From positions 1 to 55,432 of the forward strand of contig JBJTWK010000044.1 in assembly GCA_046081705.1 (NCBI GenBank): a stretch of DNA of 55,432 nucleotides, given 5' to 3'. Of the stretch, positions 12,332 through 20,344 are shown piece by piece (the first letter of the stretch is position 1; every line of letters begins with the position of its first letter). This DNA is from IMCC26256 sp046081705 (GTDB lineage: Bacteria > Actinomycetota > Acidimicrobiia > IMCC26256). Below the pieces are notes generated by a model. That model was not told the DNA's origin. It saw nothing but the letters and a program-made list of their open reading frames with translations, and searched no databases. A program made the position numbers and the translations under genes.

Positions 12332-13528
12332 GGCCCGGCCGAACGCGCGGTGCAGGGAGCGGGCGAGATCACCACGGCGTCCGACCACGACCCGGTCCAG
12401 CCCCAGGAAGCGGGCCAGGCGAACGGCCTCGGTCGCCAGCGCAGCGGCGACGGCCCCGTGGTCGACCCCGGGTTCCGCCCAGGCCCCCGGCAGCAGGAGG
12501 CGCCCCGTCGCCCGATCCGCCTTCGCATCGACCCGTGCGACGAGCCGATCACCGAGCAGGAACGGCAGCACGTAGTAGCCGTACGTGCGCCGGGGCGCCG
12601 GCACGTAGATCTCGATCCGGTACCGGAACCCGAAGATCCGCTCCACCCGGTCGCGCTCCCACATGAGCGAGTCGAACGGGGTGAGGAGCGCACACGCATC
12701 GACCCGTCGGGGGACCGGGCTGCCGGGGATCCGGTAGGCCGGGTTCCGCCAGCCCTCGACCCGCACCTCCTCGAGCGCGCCGTCCTCGACGAGTTCGGCC
12801 ACGAGCGGACGGACGACCGGGCGCCTCTGACGGAACGCGTCGGCGAGATCGGCAGCGGTCGCGACGCCGAAGGCGCGTGCCGCGCGCAGCAGGAGGATCT
12901 TGCGGGCGTCCGCCTCGGACGGCGTCGGCGTGTCGACCACGTCCTGCGGCAGTGCGCGCTCCGTGAGGTCGTAGACCCGTTCGAACGTGGGGGTGCGCCA
13001 GGCGGTGATCTCGCCGGTCCAGAACAGGTACTCGAGCGCCTTCTTGCCGCGGTCCCAGCCCCACATGTGGTCGGGCTTCACCCCACGATCCTCGAGGTGC
13101 CGGGCGCTGATCGGGCCGCGGTCGCGCACGGCCTCTCGCACACGGTCGACGTACTCCGGGTGCTCCAGCACCACGTCGACCAGTCCGCCCCACATCGCGC
13201 CGCGCTTGGCCTCCTCCATTCGCCAGCGCAGCGCCGGCTGCAGCCGCACGTCGATGAGGGAGGCCTCGTGGCCCCAGAACTCGAACGCGTCGCCGCGACG
13301 GATGAGGCGCGCCGCGAGGTCGCGCGGATGGTCACCGAACCGTGCGAAGAACGTGAGCTCGTGCGCGCGGGCGATGACGTTCACCGAGTCGAGCTGCACC
13401 GCGGCCACGCGGTCGAGCAACGAGGCGGCGTGCCGGACCGTCACACCCCCGGTCGGCCGCGGCTTCGCGAATCCCTGCGCGCCGAGGACGATCCGACGGA
13501 CCTCGTCGAGGCGCAGCGATCCCAGCAT
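12329..13528 (-). CDS. YcaQ/AlkZ-like DNA glycosylase (winged-helix, HTH_42)
   Basis: A 399-residue member of the HTH_42 (formerly DUF1006) family, which includes the interstrand-crosslink glycosylases YcaQ of E. coli and AlkZ of Streptomyces. The catalytic-loop pattern is visible as VAAVQLDSVNVIARAHEL (residues about 42-59), with the Q-x-D motif at Q45-D47 that matches the QxD version of YcaQ. The conserved WGHEASLID and MWGWDRGKKALEYLFWTGE stretches and a C-terminal RRTYGYYVLPFLLGDRLVARVD-type sequence follow. A role in repairing alkylated or crosslinked DNA is likely by family. The ATG start has no strong ribosome binding site and lies 12 nt after the upstream gene, so it may depend on coupling. 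Confidence 0.85.
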   Translation of the reverse strand: MLGSLRLDEVRRIVLGAQGFAKPRPTGGVTVRHAASLLDRVAAVQLDSVNVIARAHELTFFARFGDHPRDLAARLIRRGDAFEFWGHEASLIDVRLQPALRWRMEEAKRGAMWGGLVDVVLEHPEYVDRVREAVRDRGPISARHLEDRGVKPDHMWGWDRGKKALEYLFWTGEITAWRTPTFERVYDLTERALPQDVVDTPTPSEADARKILLLRAARAFGVATAADLADAFRQRRPVVRPLVAELVEDGALEEVRVEGWRNPAYRIPGSPVPRRVDACALLTPFDSLMWERDRVERIFGFRYRIEIYVPAPRRTYGYYVLPFLLGDRLVARVDAKADRATGRLLLPGAWAEPGVDHGAVAAALATEAVRLARFLGLDRVVVGRRGDLARSLHRAFGRA

Positions 13529-13539
13529 CCGGGCGTCGC

Positions 13540-14550
13540 TCAGAGGCCGGCGACGGTGAGCCTCGACGTCGTCGTGATCGCCGAGCCGACCGCACCCGAC
13601 CGGGAGCCGGTGTAGGTGCCGGTCCCCCCGGTCACCGCGGCGAACCGGCCGGTTCCCCCGATGACCCCAAGGGTCGCTGCGAAGGTCGCGCCGCCGTCGG
13701 CGGTGGCCACGGTCGCACCCGATGCCGTCGCGACGAGCGTCGACCCGTCGGCCGGCCACGTGTAGGTCATGACCCCGGTGAAGGGTCCACTTCCCTTCGT
13801 GTACGAGAACAGCACCGAAGCGTCGAGGCGTACCTCGTACGGGCCGGTCGACGCGCGGTCGTTCCCGACCGTGCCGGTCCCGGTCTCGGTGAGCGAGCCC
13901 GCCGTGCGCTCACCGTTCGGGCCGACGGTCGCGACGGATCGGTTCGGGATCGTGAGCGTCACCGCGAGACCTCCGAGCCCGAACAGTCCCGTGCCGGTCA
14001 CACCGTTCCCCACCGGCGTGGAGAGTCCCGAGCCGTCCGCGATGAGCGCGGCGGTGAGGATCACGACCGGCCGCGAACTCGCGTTCGCGCCGTAGTGCGC
14101 GAGCCCTGCACCCTCCACGAGCGACTCCCCGGCCCGGATCCGCACCGTCCGCGGACCGGTGACCGTGCGCGACACGCCCTTCGCGTTCGTGATCGTCGTC
14201 GACCCCGAGGCAATGCGGTACGTGAGCACCCCGGACTGCACGGTGGCGATCTGCGTGCCGTCGTGGAAGTGCTCGGCGAGCTTGGACTTCGGCGCGATGC
14301 GCACCTTGGTGAGGTAGAGCACCTGGCCGGGGGCGTTCGCGGGTCGGGTCACCGACAGGATCGTGCGCGTGATGCCGTTCGCCCGCACGACGCTGCCCGG
14401 CGCGGGCAGGGTCGTGCTTGTCGCCTCGGTCGCTCCCGTCGGTGCGCCGCGGGTGACTCCGGTCGAACCGGCCTCCGCCCAGGCGGCCGTCGGCACCGCG
14501 ACGCCGATCACGGTCGTCATCCCGATGAGGGTCCGTCGCAGGTTCCGCAC
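13540..14550 (-). CDS. Secreted cupin fused to an allene-oxide-cyclase-like barrel
   Basis: A 336-residue exported protein with two unrelated beta-barrels. The signal peptide ends near AWA-EAG (residue 25). A single cupin domain (about 55-175) has the metal-site pattern EHFHDG at 93-98 (E93, H94, H96) and a distal His in AGLAHYG (H152). The C-terminal part (about 200-336) carries GPFTGVMTYTWPADGS and VIGGTGRFAAVTGGTGTYTG. That pattern is typical of allene-oxide-cyclase/dirigent-like barrels (a G-G-T-G-R-F turn). The GTG start has GGAGG 5 nt upstream. It lies just upstream of the YcaQ-like gene, after a strong hairpin. The reaction is unknown; the cupin may bind a metal and a small organic ligand. 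Confidence 0.75.
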   Translation of the reverse strand: MRNLRRTLIGMTTVIGVAVPTAAWAEAGSTGVTRGAPTGATEATSTTLPAPGSVVRANGITRTILSVTRPANAPGQVLYLTKVRIAPKSKLAEHFHDGTQIATVQSGVLTYRIASGSTTITNAKGVSRTVTGPRTVRIRAGESLVEGAGLAHYGANASSRPVVILTAALIADGSGLSTPVGNGVTGTGLFGLGGLAVTLTIPNRSVATVGPNGERTAGSLTETGTGTVGNDRASTGPYEVRLDASVLFSYTKGSGPFTGVMTYTWPADGSTLVATASGATVATADGGATFAATLGVIGGTGRFAAVTGGTGTYTGSRSGAVGSAITTTSRLTVAGL

Positions 14551-14569
14551 GTTCGCCTCCAGACGCGAG

Positions 14570-14604
14570 CGCTCCCCGGGTCGGTCGCCCGGACCCGGGG
14601 AGCG
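14570..14604 (-). terminator. Perfect 13-bp hairpin after the SGNH hydrolase gene
   Basis: CGCTCCCCGGGTC (14570-14582) pairs perfectly with GACCCGGGGAGCG (14592-14604) around a 9-nt loop. On the minus strand it lies 37 nt after the stop of the SGNH gene and before the cupin gene. It probably terminates the first and insulates the second. A -10-like TACGCT (14601-14606) overlaps its arm. Confidence 0.7.
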
Positions 14605-14640
14605 TACGCGAGCAATCGGCGGATCACCGCCGAGGGTGGC

Positions 14641-15852
14641 TCAGTTCAACGCCATGTTCGGCTCACCGAGCGCGTTGCGACCCGTGAGCGTGCCGCGGGC
14701 GCAGGTGCCACCGCGCGGCGTGCCCCCGTTGTACGCCTGGCGCACGCAGTTCCGCAGGGCGAGCTCACCCCAGTAGTTCGGGTGGAAGGACTCCTGCACG
14801 TCGTACGGACCGAACACGGTCGAGACGGTGCGGATCTGGGTGATCCATTCGGTCTTGTCCGATGCACCGGCACCGAGCCAGTTCGAGAGCCCGACCTCCT
14901 CGAGGAGCCCGACGGTGTTCTCGCAGAGGCGACGCCCGTTGAACGCGCTCGACAGGTTCATGAGCACCGCGTTGCCGCCGGCCGCGGTCACCGCGTTCGC
15001 GACCGCGCCATTGATCTTCGGCAGCGCCGTGCTGTTCGCCCAGTTGGCGTCGTTGTTCCAGAACCCGCAGCCGCCCGTGTTCTGCCGGGTGTACCCGGAC
15101 TGCGAGTAGCGGATGCCCGAACCGACCGGCAGCGGCGACATGTAGTTCTGCACGACGATCTTGTAGGTACTCGTCGCGTACCCGGCGTTCGTCATCGCCG
15201 TGCGCACGTTGAGGATTGCGTTCTTGATCGCGGTCGTCTGGTTCGTGACGTTCGTCGTCGTGAAGTTCGCGGTCACCGACGAGTCGTCGTTGCAGTAGTT
15301 GGGCCACCACGACGGCGAGAGCAGGAAGTTGGTCACGCAGGTCTGCACGATGTCCGCGAAGTTGAAGTTGTTGCCCCCGATCGAGAGCACCACCATCTTC
15401 ACGTTGTGCGTGCCGGCGTAGGTCTGGAGCATCTTCGCCTGCCCCTGCGAGCCCGCGCCGTTGTCATAGAAGTCGATGCCGGGCTTGAAGCTCGATCCGG
15501 TCTGCGTGTAGGTGCGGGCACCCGAGCAGGCCAGGTTCGCGCTCACGACGCCACCACCGATGTGGGCCTCCGCGGCCTTCGAACGGTGGCAACCCGAGAT
15601 CGTCTCGGCACTGTTGGTCGAGTTGTCGTAGTACGCCGTCGACCCGAGCGCGTCGACGTTGCCGCTCGACGTGTTCGTGTTGCCGGCCCACCGGCCGCCC
15701 TCGCCCGAGATGTAGGAATCACCGACGGTGACGATCGTCGGCGTCCCCACCCCGGGTCCGTCGGCCGCCGCCGGTGTCGCGATCGCGACCCCCGTGGCCA
15801 GCGCGGCGGATCCCGCGAGTACGAGCGCGGTCATACGCGTCATGAACCTCAT
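14641..15852 (-). CDS. Secreted SGNH/GDSL-type hydrolase
   Basis: An exported esterase/lipase-like enzyme of 403 residues. A signal peptide covers residues 1-30 (cleavage near PAAA-DG). Block I is VTVGDSYISGEG with Ser46 as presumed nucleophile. Block III is SIGGNNFNFADIV, and the catalytic His lies in QESFHPNYWGELALRNC near the C-terminus. Several Cys pairs (around C88, C109, NYCND, GGCGFW, RRLCEN) suggest disulfides, as in Streptomyces secreted GDSL lipases. Asn/Thr content is high, unlike cytoplasmic neighbours. The ATG at 15852 follows a GGAGGGGGA ribosome binding site. Substrate unknown. Confidence 0.88.
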   Translation of the reverse strand: MRFMTRMTALVLAGSAALATGVAIATPAAADGPGVGTPTIVTVGDSYISGEGGRWAGNTNTSSGNVDALGSTAYYDNSTNSAETISGCHRSKAAEAHIGGGVVSANLACSGARTYTQTGSSFKPGIDFYDNGAGSQGQAKMLQTYAGTHNVKMVVLSIGGNNFNFADIVQTCVTNFLLSPSWWPNYCNDDSSVTANFTTTNVTNQTTAIKNAILNVRTAMTNAGYATSTYKIVVQNYMSPLPVGSGIRYSQSGYTRQNTGGCGFWNNDANWANSTALPKINGAVANAVTAAGGNAVLMNLSSAFNGRRLCENTVGLLEEVGLSNWLGAGASDKTEWITQIRTVSTVFGPYDVQESFHPNYWGELALRNCVRQAYNGGTPRGGTCARGTLTGRNALGEPNMALN

Positions 15853-15883
15853 GGTCCCCCTCCCCCCGTTGATGGACGAGGTG

Positions 15884-15889
15884 ACCATA
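15884..15889 (-). promoter_or_regulatory. -10-like TATGGT before the SGNH hydrolase gene
   Basis: TATGGT on the minus strand, 31 nt upstream of the ATG at 15852, leaves room for a short leader with the GGAGGGGG ribosome binding site. The -35 is not clear. Confidence 0.4.
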
Positions 15890-15959
15890 GGGGACTGCGC
15901 GAGGACCCGCGTGGGATGCCGTGGCGGTTCGTCCCGCTCCGTCCGAAAAGGGCCGGGGA

Positions 15960-16973
15960 TCAGTCCTCGTCGGCGTTCGTCGGGTGGTCCGGCAGGAAGA
16001 GGAACGCCGCGATGCTCCCGCCGACGGTCACGCCCGCAGCCACGTAGCACCCGATCGCGAGCGCGTCGACGAACGCGAGCCGCGCCTGCACCGCGAGGAG
16101 CGCGGAGACCTTCGGTCTGACGATCGCCGACGCGCGCTGCGCGACCTCGAGCGCCGCGCCGATGCTGTGCTCCGCGACGTCGCGGTACTGCGCGGGCACC
16201 GCGCGCCAGGTCGCATGGCGCAGCAGCGCCGTCGTGTACACGCTCGCGTAGACGCTGCCGATGACCGCGACGCCGAGCGTGCCGCTGATCTCGCGCGTCG
16301 CGTCGTTCACCGCGGAGCCCTGTCCGGCGCGGTCCGGCGGGACCTCTCCCATGATCGCCTCGGTGGCCGGCGCCGTCGTGAGGCCGATGCCGCCGCCGAG
16401 CAGGATCATCTGCCCCGCGATCGCGAGGTACGGGGTATCGAGGGTCACGAACGACACCCACACGAACCCGATCGACAGCGAGAGCAGCCCGAGCGCCACG
16501 ACGCGTCGGTTGCCGAACCTCACCGCGGCCCGAGTGCCGAGCACCGACGCCGTACCGACCGCGAACGCCACGGGCCGCGTGCGCACCCCGGCCGCGAGCG
16601 GCGAGTAGCCGCGCACTGACTGCATGTACTGATTGATGAGGAAGATGAAGCCGAGGAGTGCGAAGAACGCCACGGTGATCGACCCGCTCGCGGCGCTGAA
16701 CCGAGGGTTCTGGAACAGCCGCACGTCGAGCATCGGGTGCTCACGACCGCGCTCCCACCGGACGAACACGGTGAACGCGGCCGCGGCGAGCGCGAAGAGC
16801 AGGAACGTGCGCGGCGCGACCCAGTCCCAATCGGGGGCCAGGATGATCGCGGTCACGAGCGAACCGAGCGCGACCACCGACAGACCGAGGCCGACCTTGT
16901 CGATCGGCGGGGCCTCGGGGTCGCGGGAGTTGTGGACGAACGCGAACGTGAGGCCGAGCGCGATGGCGCTCAT
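15960..16973 (-). pseudogene. DHA2-family MFS exporter, 5' half missing
   Basis: The C-terminal two thirds of a 14-helix drug:H+ antiporter of the EmrB/QacA type. The remaining 337 residues begin ALGLTFAFVHNSRDPEAPPID, which in complete proteins (about 500 residues) follows helix 6. Then come the central helices, RPVAFAVGTASVLGTR, the long periplasmic insert near the C-terminus and the final helix. Motif A and the conserved motif C of the N-terminal half are absent. Upstream sequence on the same strand encodes nothing MFS-like; instead a SnoaL-like gene also lacking its 5' end begins on the other strand. The gene is probably not functional as a transporter. Confidence 0.82.
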
Positions 16974-17026
16974 CGGCCTGCATGTGTGCCGAGAAGAGTT
17001 CGACGCTGGGGTGGACGTCCCGGGGC

Positions 17027-17419
17027 ATGGCCGGTGGGCACGGCGCCGAGGCGGTGCGCGAGTTCTACGACCGGCACCTCGTCGGCCAGTTCTTCCCTGA
17101 GGACGTCGAGTTCACCACCGTGTCGCGCACGGTCGACGAACACCAGGTGGTCGACGAGATGATCATCTCGTTCACCCACACCCGCACCATCGATTTCATG
17201 CTCCCGGGCGTCGCGCCGACCGGGAAGCGGGTCGAGGCCGCGTTCGTCGTCATCGTCGGCGTCGCGGACGGCAAGGTCACCCACGAGCACATCCACCGGG
17301 ACCAGGCCTCCGTGCTCGTGCAGCTCGGGCTCCTGGACCCGACCGGGCTCCCGGTGAGCGGCGCCGACCAGGCTCGGCTCGTCCTCGACCCGACGCGCCC
17401 GTACCGGACCGACTACTGA
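17027..17419 (+). pseudogene. SnoaL/NTF2-like protein, 5' end apparently missing
   Basis: The frame encodes the C-terminal part of an NTF2-like (SnoaL-type) protein: AGGHGAEAVREFYDRHLVG, VSRTVDEHQVVDEMIISF, the FTHT-I-D-MLPGVAPTGKRVE stretch, then HEHIHRDQASVLVQLGLLDP and LPVSGADQAR. Family members usually carry about 40-50 further N-terminal residues including a Trp-rich helix and a catalytic or ligand-binding strand. None is visible in any frame upstream. The frame stays open back to an ATG at 16982 but that stretch is not family-like. No ribosome binding site precedes 17027. The break coincides with the break of the MFS gene on the opposite strand. Confidence 0.72.
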
Positions 17420-17468
17420 CCGCGACCATGTCGGGCCGCCGGGCCATCGGGTATCTTCACGGCTCGCT

Positions 17469-17542
17469 GCGGATGTAGTTCAGCGGCAGAACATCAGCTT
17501 CCCAAGCTGAGAACGCGGGTTCGATTCCCGTCATCCGCTCCA
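17469..17542 (+). tRNA. tRNA-Gly (anticodon CCC), CCA encoded
   Basis: A complete cloverleaf: acceptor arms GCGGATG/CATCCGC, anticodon stem TCAGC/GCTGA enclosing TTCCCAA (anticodon CCC, reading GGG), a T arm with TTCGATT, discriminator T and an encoded CCA at 17540-17542. A -10-like TATCTT lies at 17452-17457. Antisense translation gives the well-known spurious peptide beginning MTGIEPAFSAWEADV, which should not be annotated. Confidence 0.95.
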
Positions 17543-17547
17543 CGCAT

Positions 17548-17569
17548 CGGGCCGCCTCCGGGCGGCCCG
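17548..17569 (+). terminator. Hairpin terminator after tRNA-Gly
   Basis: CGGGCCGCC pairs perfectly with GGCGGCCCG around TCCG, 6 nt after the CCA end. It is GC-rich with no T-run. Confidence 0.7.
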
Positions 17570-17625
17570 AGTCGCGTCGGTGTCCACGATCCGAGCCGGG
17601 AGCGGCGAGGCTGGTCGCCCCGGAC

Positions 17626-18453
17626 GTGATGCGGGAGGCCGGACACCCGAGAGGACGGGTCGGCGCCACGTTCCGCGACGCCGTCCGTGATGAGTTCGCG
17701 CGCATCGGACGGCCGCCGTACGGCGTGCCCGTGTGCATCGCGGTCAACGGCGTTCTCGTCACCGCCCTGTGGTTCGTCCCGTGGCCGGCGATCCACGACG
17801 TCATGTTCAGCCTGCACCACACGTTCTGGTTCCCGATCGAGCTGGCCTCCTGGCTCATCGCCGGCGTCCCGTCGACGAACCAGCTCGCACCGGATCGGTG
17901 TCGGGTGCTGCCAGCACTCGACGACGAGGCGGCGATCGACCGCCTGCTGCGGGCGAAGCACGTCGCACTGTGGACGATCACGACCCCAATCACCCTGCTC
18001 GCAGCGCTGTTCGTCGGCATCATCACCGACGACTGGGTCACGATGGTGGTCGCCGTCGTGTGGGTCGCGAGCGCACCGCTGTGCGCGATCGGGATCGCCT
18101 GCTCGGTCGGGGTCCGGTGGCCCTACCACGAGCTCCCACTCCGCACCCGGTGGCGTCTCCGCTCCCGCGGACGGACGATGCTCGTCCGCTGGGGCGTGCT
18201 CGTGGTCCTGCCGTACGGGCTCGTCCCGGCGCTCGCGATCATCGGCCTCGTGCCGTCGGCGGTGGCCGGTGCGGCCGCGCACCTCGCCGGGGCGGACCGG
18301 CGCGGGGTCGACGCTGCACTCCTCGGTGGTCTCGTGGTGGCGATCCCGCTCACGCTGGGGATCTGGCACCGGGCGACGGCCCGCGCCGCACGCGCCACCG
18401 TCCGGCGCGCCGAGGCCCTGCGCGCCTACCTCGAGGATCCGCGGCTCGGCTGA
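17626..18453 (+). CDS. Unrecognised multi-pass membrane protein
   Basis: A 275-residue protein I cannot assign. Hydrophobic segments appear near residues 33-53 (VPVCIAVNGVLVTALWFVP), 65-80, 112-132, 135-158, 184-205 and 230-248. A polar cytoplasmic-type loop (WPYHELPLRTRWRLRSRGR) lies near the middle and an Arg-rich amphipathic C-terminus follows. The segment SWLIAGVPSTNQLAPDRCR is reminiscent of ABC-2-type exporter permeases but this is weak. GTG at 17626 and ATG at 17629 are both possible starts, and neither has a good ribosome binding site. Its 3' end overlaps the convergent TetR-like gene by 28 nt. It lies inside the segment bounded by truncated genes. Confidence 0.65.
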   Translation: MMREAGHPRGRVGATFRDAVRDEFARIGRPPYGVPVCIAVNGVLVTALWFVPWPAIHDVMFSLHHTFWFPIELASWLIAGVPSTNQLAPDRCRVLPALDDEAAIDRLLRAKHVALWTITTPITLLAALFVGIITDDWVTMVVAVVWVASAPLCAIGIACSVGVRWPYHELPLRTRWRLRSRGRTMLVRWGVLVVLPYGLVPALAIIGLVPSAVAGAAAHLAGADRRGVDAALLGGLVVAIPLTLGIWHRATARAARATVRRAEALRAYLEDPRLG

Positions 18454-19703
18454 AGGAGCAGCAGGTCGAGGAGGACCTCGGTGGTGGCCCATTGGTCCAG
18501 ACCGAGACTCGCCGTCGTGACGATCTGCTCCGCGACCCGTGCCGCGGTGCCGTCCTCGGCCGCCGGCCGGGGCGCGAGGGACTGCGCCGCCACCTGCAGT
18601 TCGTGCAGCACGGACGTCGCCGCCGGGACGTCCCGCGCCCGTTCGACGACCATCGGGATCGCGTCGGCCGCACCGGCGAGGCGACGCAGGGTCCCGCGCA
18701 GGAGCGCCGCGGTCGCGTCCGGGGTCCCCCCTTCGATGCCGGCCGCGACCACGCGGGCCCGCAGGACGCTGTCCGCGAGGTCGCCGACGGTCGGGAACAT
18801 GAGCACGACCGTCCCGAACGGCACCCCCACCCGCGAGGCGACCCGGTGCAGGTCGTCGAGGTCGGTGCCGTCGGCCCACGCCGCGTCGGCCCCGGCGACG
18901 ACGCGGGTGAACAACTCGAGCGCCTCCGGGTCACCGGGCAGACGGGGATCGGCGAGTGCACCCTCCTCGGTGAGGGCGAGCATGAAGATGAGGATGGCCT
19001 CGACGAACTCGTCGATCGACACGGCCTCGGGGTGGAGCGCCAGGCGGTCGAGCGCGCCCTCGGCGACCGTGTGCAGGATGACCACGATCTTGTCGATCGT
19101 GTAGCCCTCGATCGGACGTCGACCGACCGCGCCGAGCGACTCCTGGACGAGCCAGCGCAGGTGTTCACGCGAGGACTCCCACTCGAGCCGGGCCGCGTCG
19201 CGCACCGCCTCAGCCACCTCACGGTGCTCCTCGGCGACGGCGATCCGTCCCGCCCAGGCGGGGCTCGCGGTGATCGCCACCGACCGGAGGATGCGGCTCA
19301 ACGGGAACGCCGGATCGGCGAGACCGGCGACGAGCAGTTGTCGGATCGCGGCCGCCGGGTCCATCGGCGTGTCGGGTGAGGCGTACTCGCCGATGGCCTC
19401 GGCGCTGATCTCCCCGGTGGTGCGCCAGCCGAGCACCTCGGACCGGAAGGTCGGGTCGACCCCGGTGCCGGCGATCCGCGTCAGGACATCGCCCGGACGC
19501 CCCAGCAGGCGGTAGGCGGTGTCGATGCTCACCGCGCCGGATCGGCGCGCGAGCGCCGAGGGCGACACGAGCGAAGCCACCCCGGCGACGCCCTCCTCGA
19601 GGATCCGGACCATGCCCTCCTCGACGAGGGCCGCCCGGGCGGCGTCGGCCTTCTCGTCCCACTTGGTCCGCGACCGCCCACCGCCCTGCTGCTCCCCGCC
19701 CAT
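18426..19703 (-). CDS. TetR-like regulator with two HTH-like units
   Basis: A 425-residue protein, twice the usual TetR length. The first TetR-type HTH (about residues 20-75) contains ALVEEGMVRILEEGVAGV then SPSALARRSGAVSIDTAYRLL. After an all-helical ligand-domain-like region, a second HTH-like unit (about 260-317) reads DLDDLHRVASRVGVPFGTVV followed by LMFPTVGDLADSVLRARVV. It has the same helix-turn-helix spacing and the aromatic Phe/Tyr position, and a further helical domain follows. This looks like an internal fusion or duplication. The ATG at 19703 has no ribosome binding site; it lies 6 nt after a -10-like GAGAAT paired with TTGCAA, with a palindrome between them. Targets are unknown; autoregulation is likely. 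Confidence 0.75.
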   Translation of the reverse strand: MGGEQQGGGRSRTKWDEKADAARAALVEEGMVRILEEGVAGVASLVSPSALARRSGAVSIDTAYRLLGRPGDVLTRIAGTGVDPTFRSEVLGWRTTGEISAEAIGEYASPDTPMDPAAAIRQLLVAGLADPAFPLSRILRSVAITASPAWAGRIAVAEEHREVAEAVRDAARLEWESSREHLRWLVQESLGAVGRRPIEGYTIDKIVVILHTVAEGALDRLALHPEAVSIDEFVEAILIFMLALTEEGALADPRLPGDPEALELFTRVVAGADAAWADGTDLDDLHRVASRVGVPFGTVVLMFPTVGDLADSVLRARVVAAGIEGGTPDATAALLRGTLRRLAGAADAIPMVVERARDVPAATSVLHELQVAAQSLAPRPAAEDGTAARVAEQIVTTASLGLDQWATTEVLLDLLLLQPSRGSSR

Positions 19704-19709
19704 ACCGCC

Positions 19710-19739
19710 ATTCTCGGATACTCCATCCGAAGATTGCAA
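19710..19739 (-). promoter_or_regulatory. Promoter of the TetR-like gene, leaderless candidate
   Basis: On the minus strand -35 TTGCAA (19734-19739), an 18-bp spacer and -10 GAGAAT (19710-19715) are followed by 6 nt and the ATG at 19703. Transcription would begin at or next to the A of the start codon. Confidence 0.6.
19714..19730. promoter_or_regulatory. Palindromic operator candidate for the TetR-like protein
   Basis: TCGGAT-ACTCC-ATCCGA has perfect 6-bp arms inside the -35/-10 spacer of the TetR-like gene. This is the usual position for an autoregulatory operator. Binding by the adjacent protein is inferred. Confidence 0.55.
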
Positions 19740-19918
19740 GAGAGTCGTTCTTGATTCCGCCCCCGGATGGTCGCAAGGTGGGGGCACGCGCCACGGCGCA
19801 CCGGGCAGGGATCGGACGGGCGGGGCGGGGCAGCGCCCCCGCCCGTCCACCGCCACCACCCCCCACCGATCGGCACCACGCCTAGTCTCCGGGACCGGTC
19901 GGAGCGAGGGAGACAGCG

Positions 19919-20344
19919 GTGGAGCAGGGGACGGCGGCCGGCACCGGTCGCATCGAGGCCCTGAGCGATGGGGTGTTCGCCGTTGCCCGCACCATCCTGA
20001 CCTTCGACGTGGTCGCGGCCGTACGGGATACGACCGAGGGCGAGGAACTCACCCGCCATCTCCTCGACTCGTGGCCGGTCTAGGCCGCCTACCTGGTCGG
20101 CTTCCTCACGATCCTCGTGTGCTGGATCAACCACCAGCGGGTCTTCCACTACGTCACCCGGTCCGACGCGAGGCTGGTCTGGATCAACGGGCTGCAACTC
20201 GCCCTCGTCGTCGTGGTGCCCGCCCCCACCGCAATCCTCGCCCAGCACCCGAGCGGTGCGGGCCTGCGGACCGCGACCATCGTCGACGGCATCACGTTCT
20301 TCCTCATGGCGTTCTCGTTCTGGGGCCTGTGGCGCTACGTGTCG
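19919..20344 (+). pseudogene. TMEM175-like K+ channel gene with internal stop and no 3' end
   Basis: The frame opens with GTG after GAGGGAGACAGC and encodes RIEALSDGVFAVARTIL, the first-helix signature of bacterial TMEM175 channels (DUF1211). After 54 codons, at 20081, a TAG interrupts the sequence in SWPV-stop-AAYLVGFLTI. Homologues usually have an aromatic residue there, so a single Tyr-to-amber change is likely. The same frame then continues with WINHQRVFHYVTRSD, PTAILAQHP and FWGLWRYVSG before family similarity ends near 20344, about 50 residues short of a normal C-terminus. It runs tail-to-tail into a methyltransferase fragment on the other strand. Two independent lesions make it a pseudogene. 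Confidence 0.8.

Noticed and set aside
17457..18041. Minus-strand frame ending in MTGIEPAFSAWEADV-type peptide
   Set aside because: This peptide is the known spurious translation antisense to tRNA-Gly genes. The tRNA cloverleaf at 17469-17542 is perfect.
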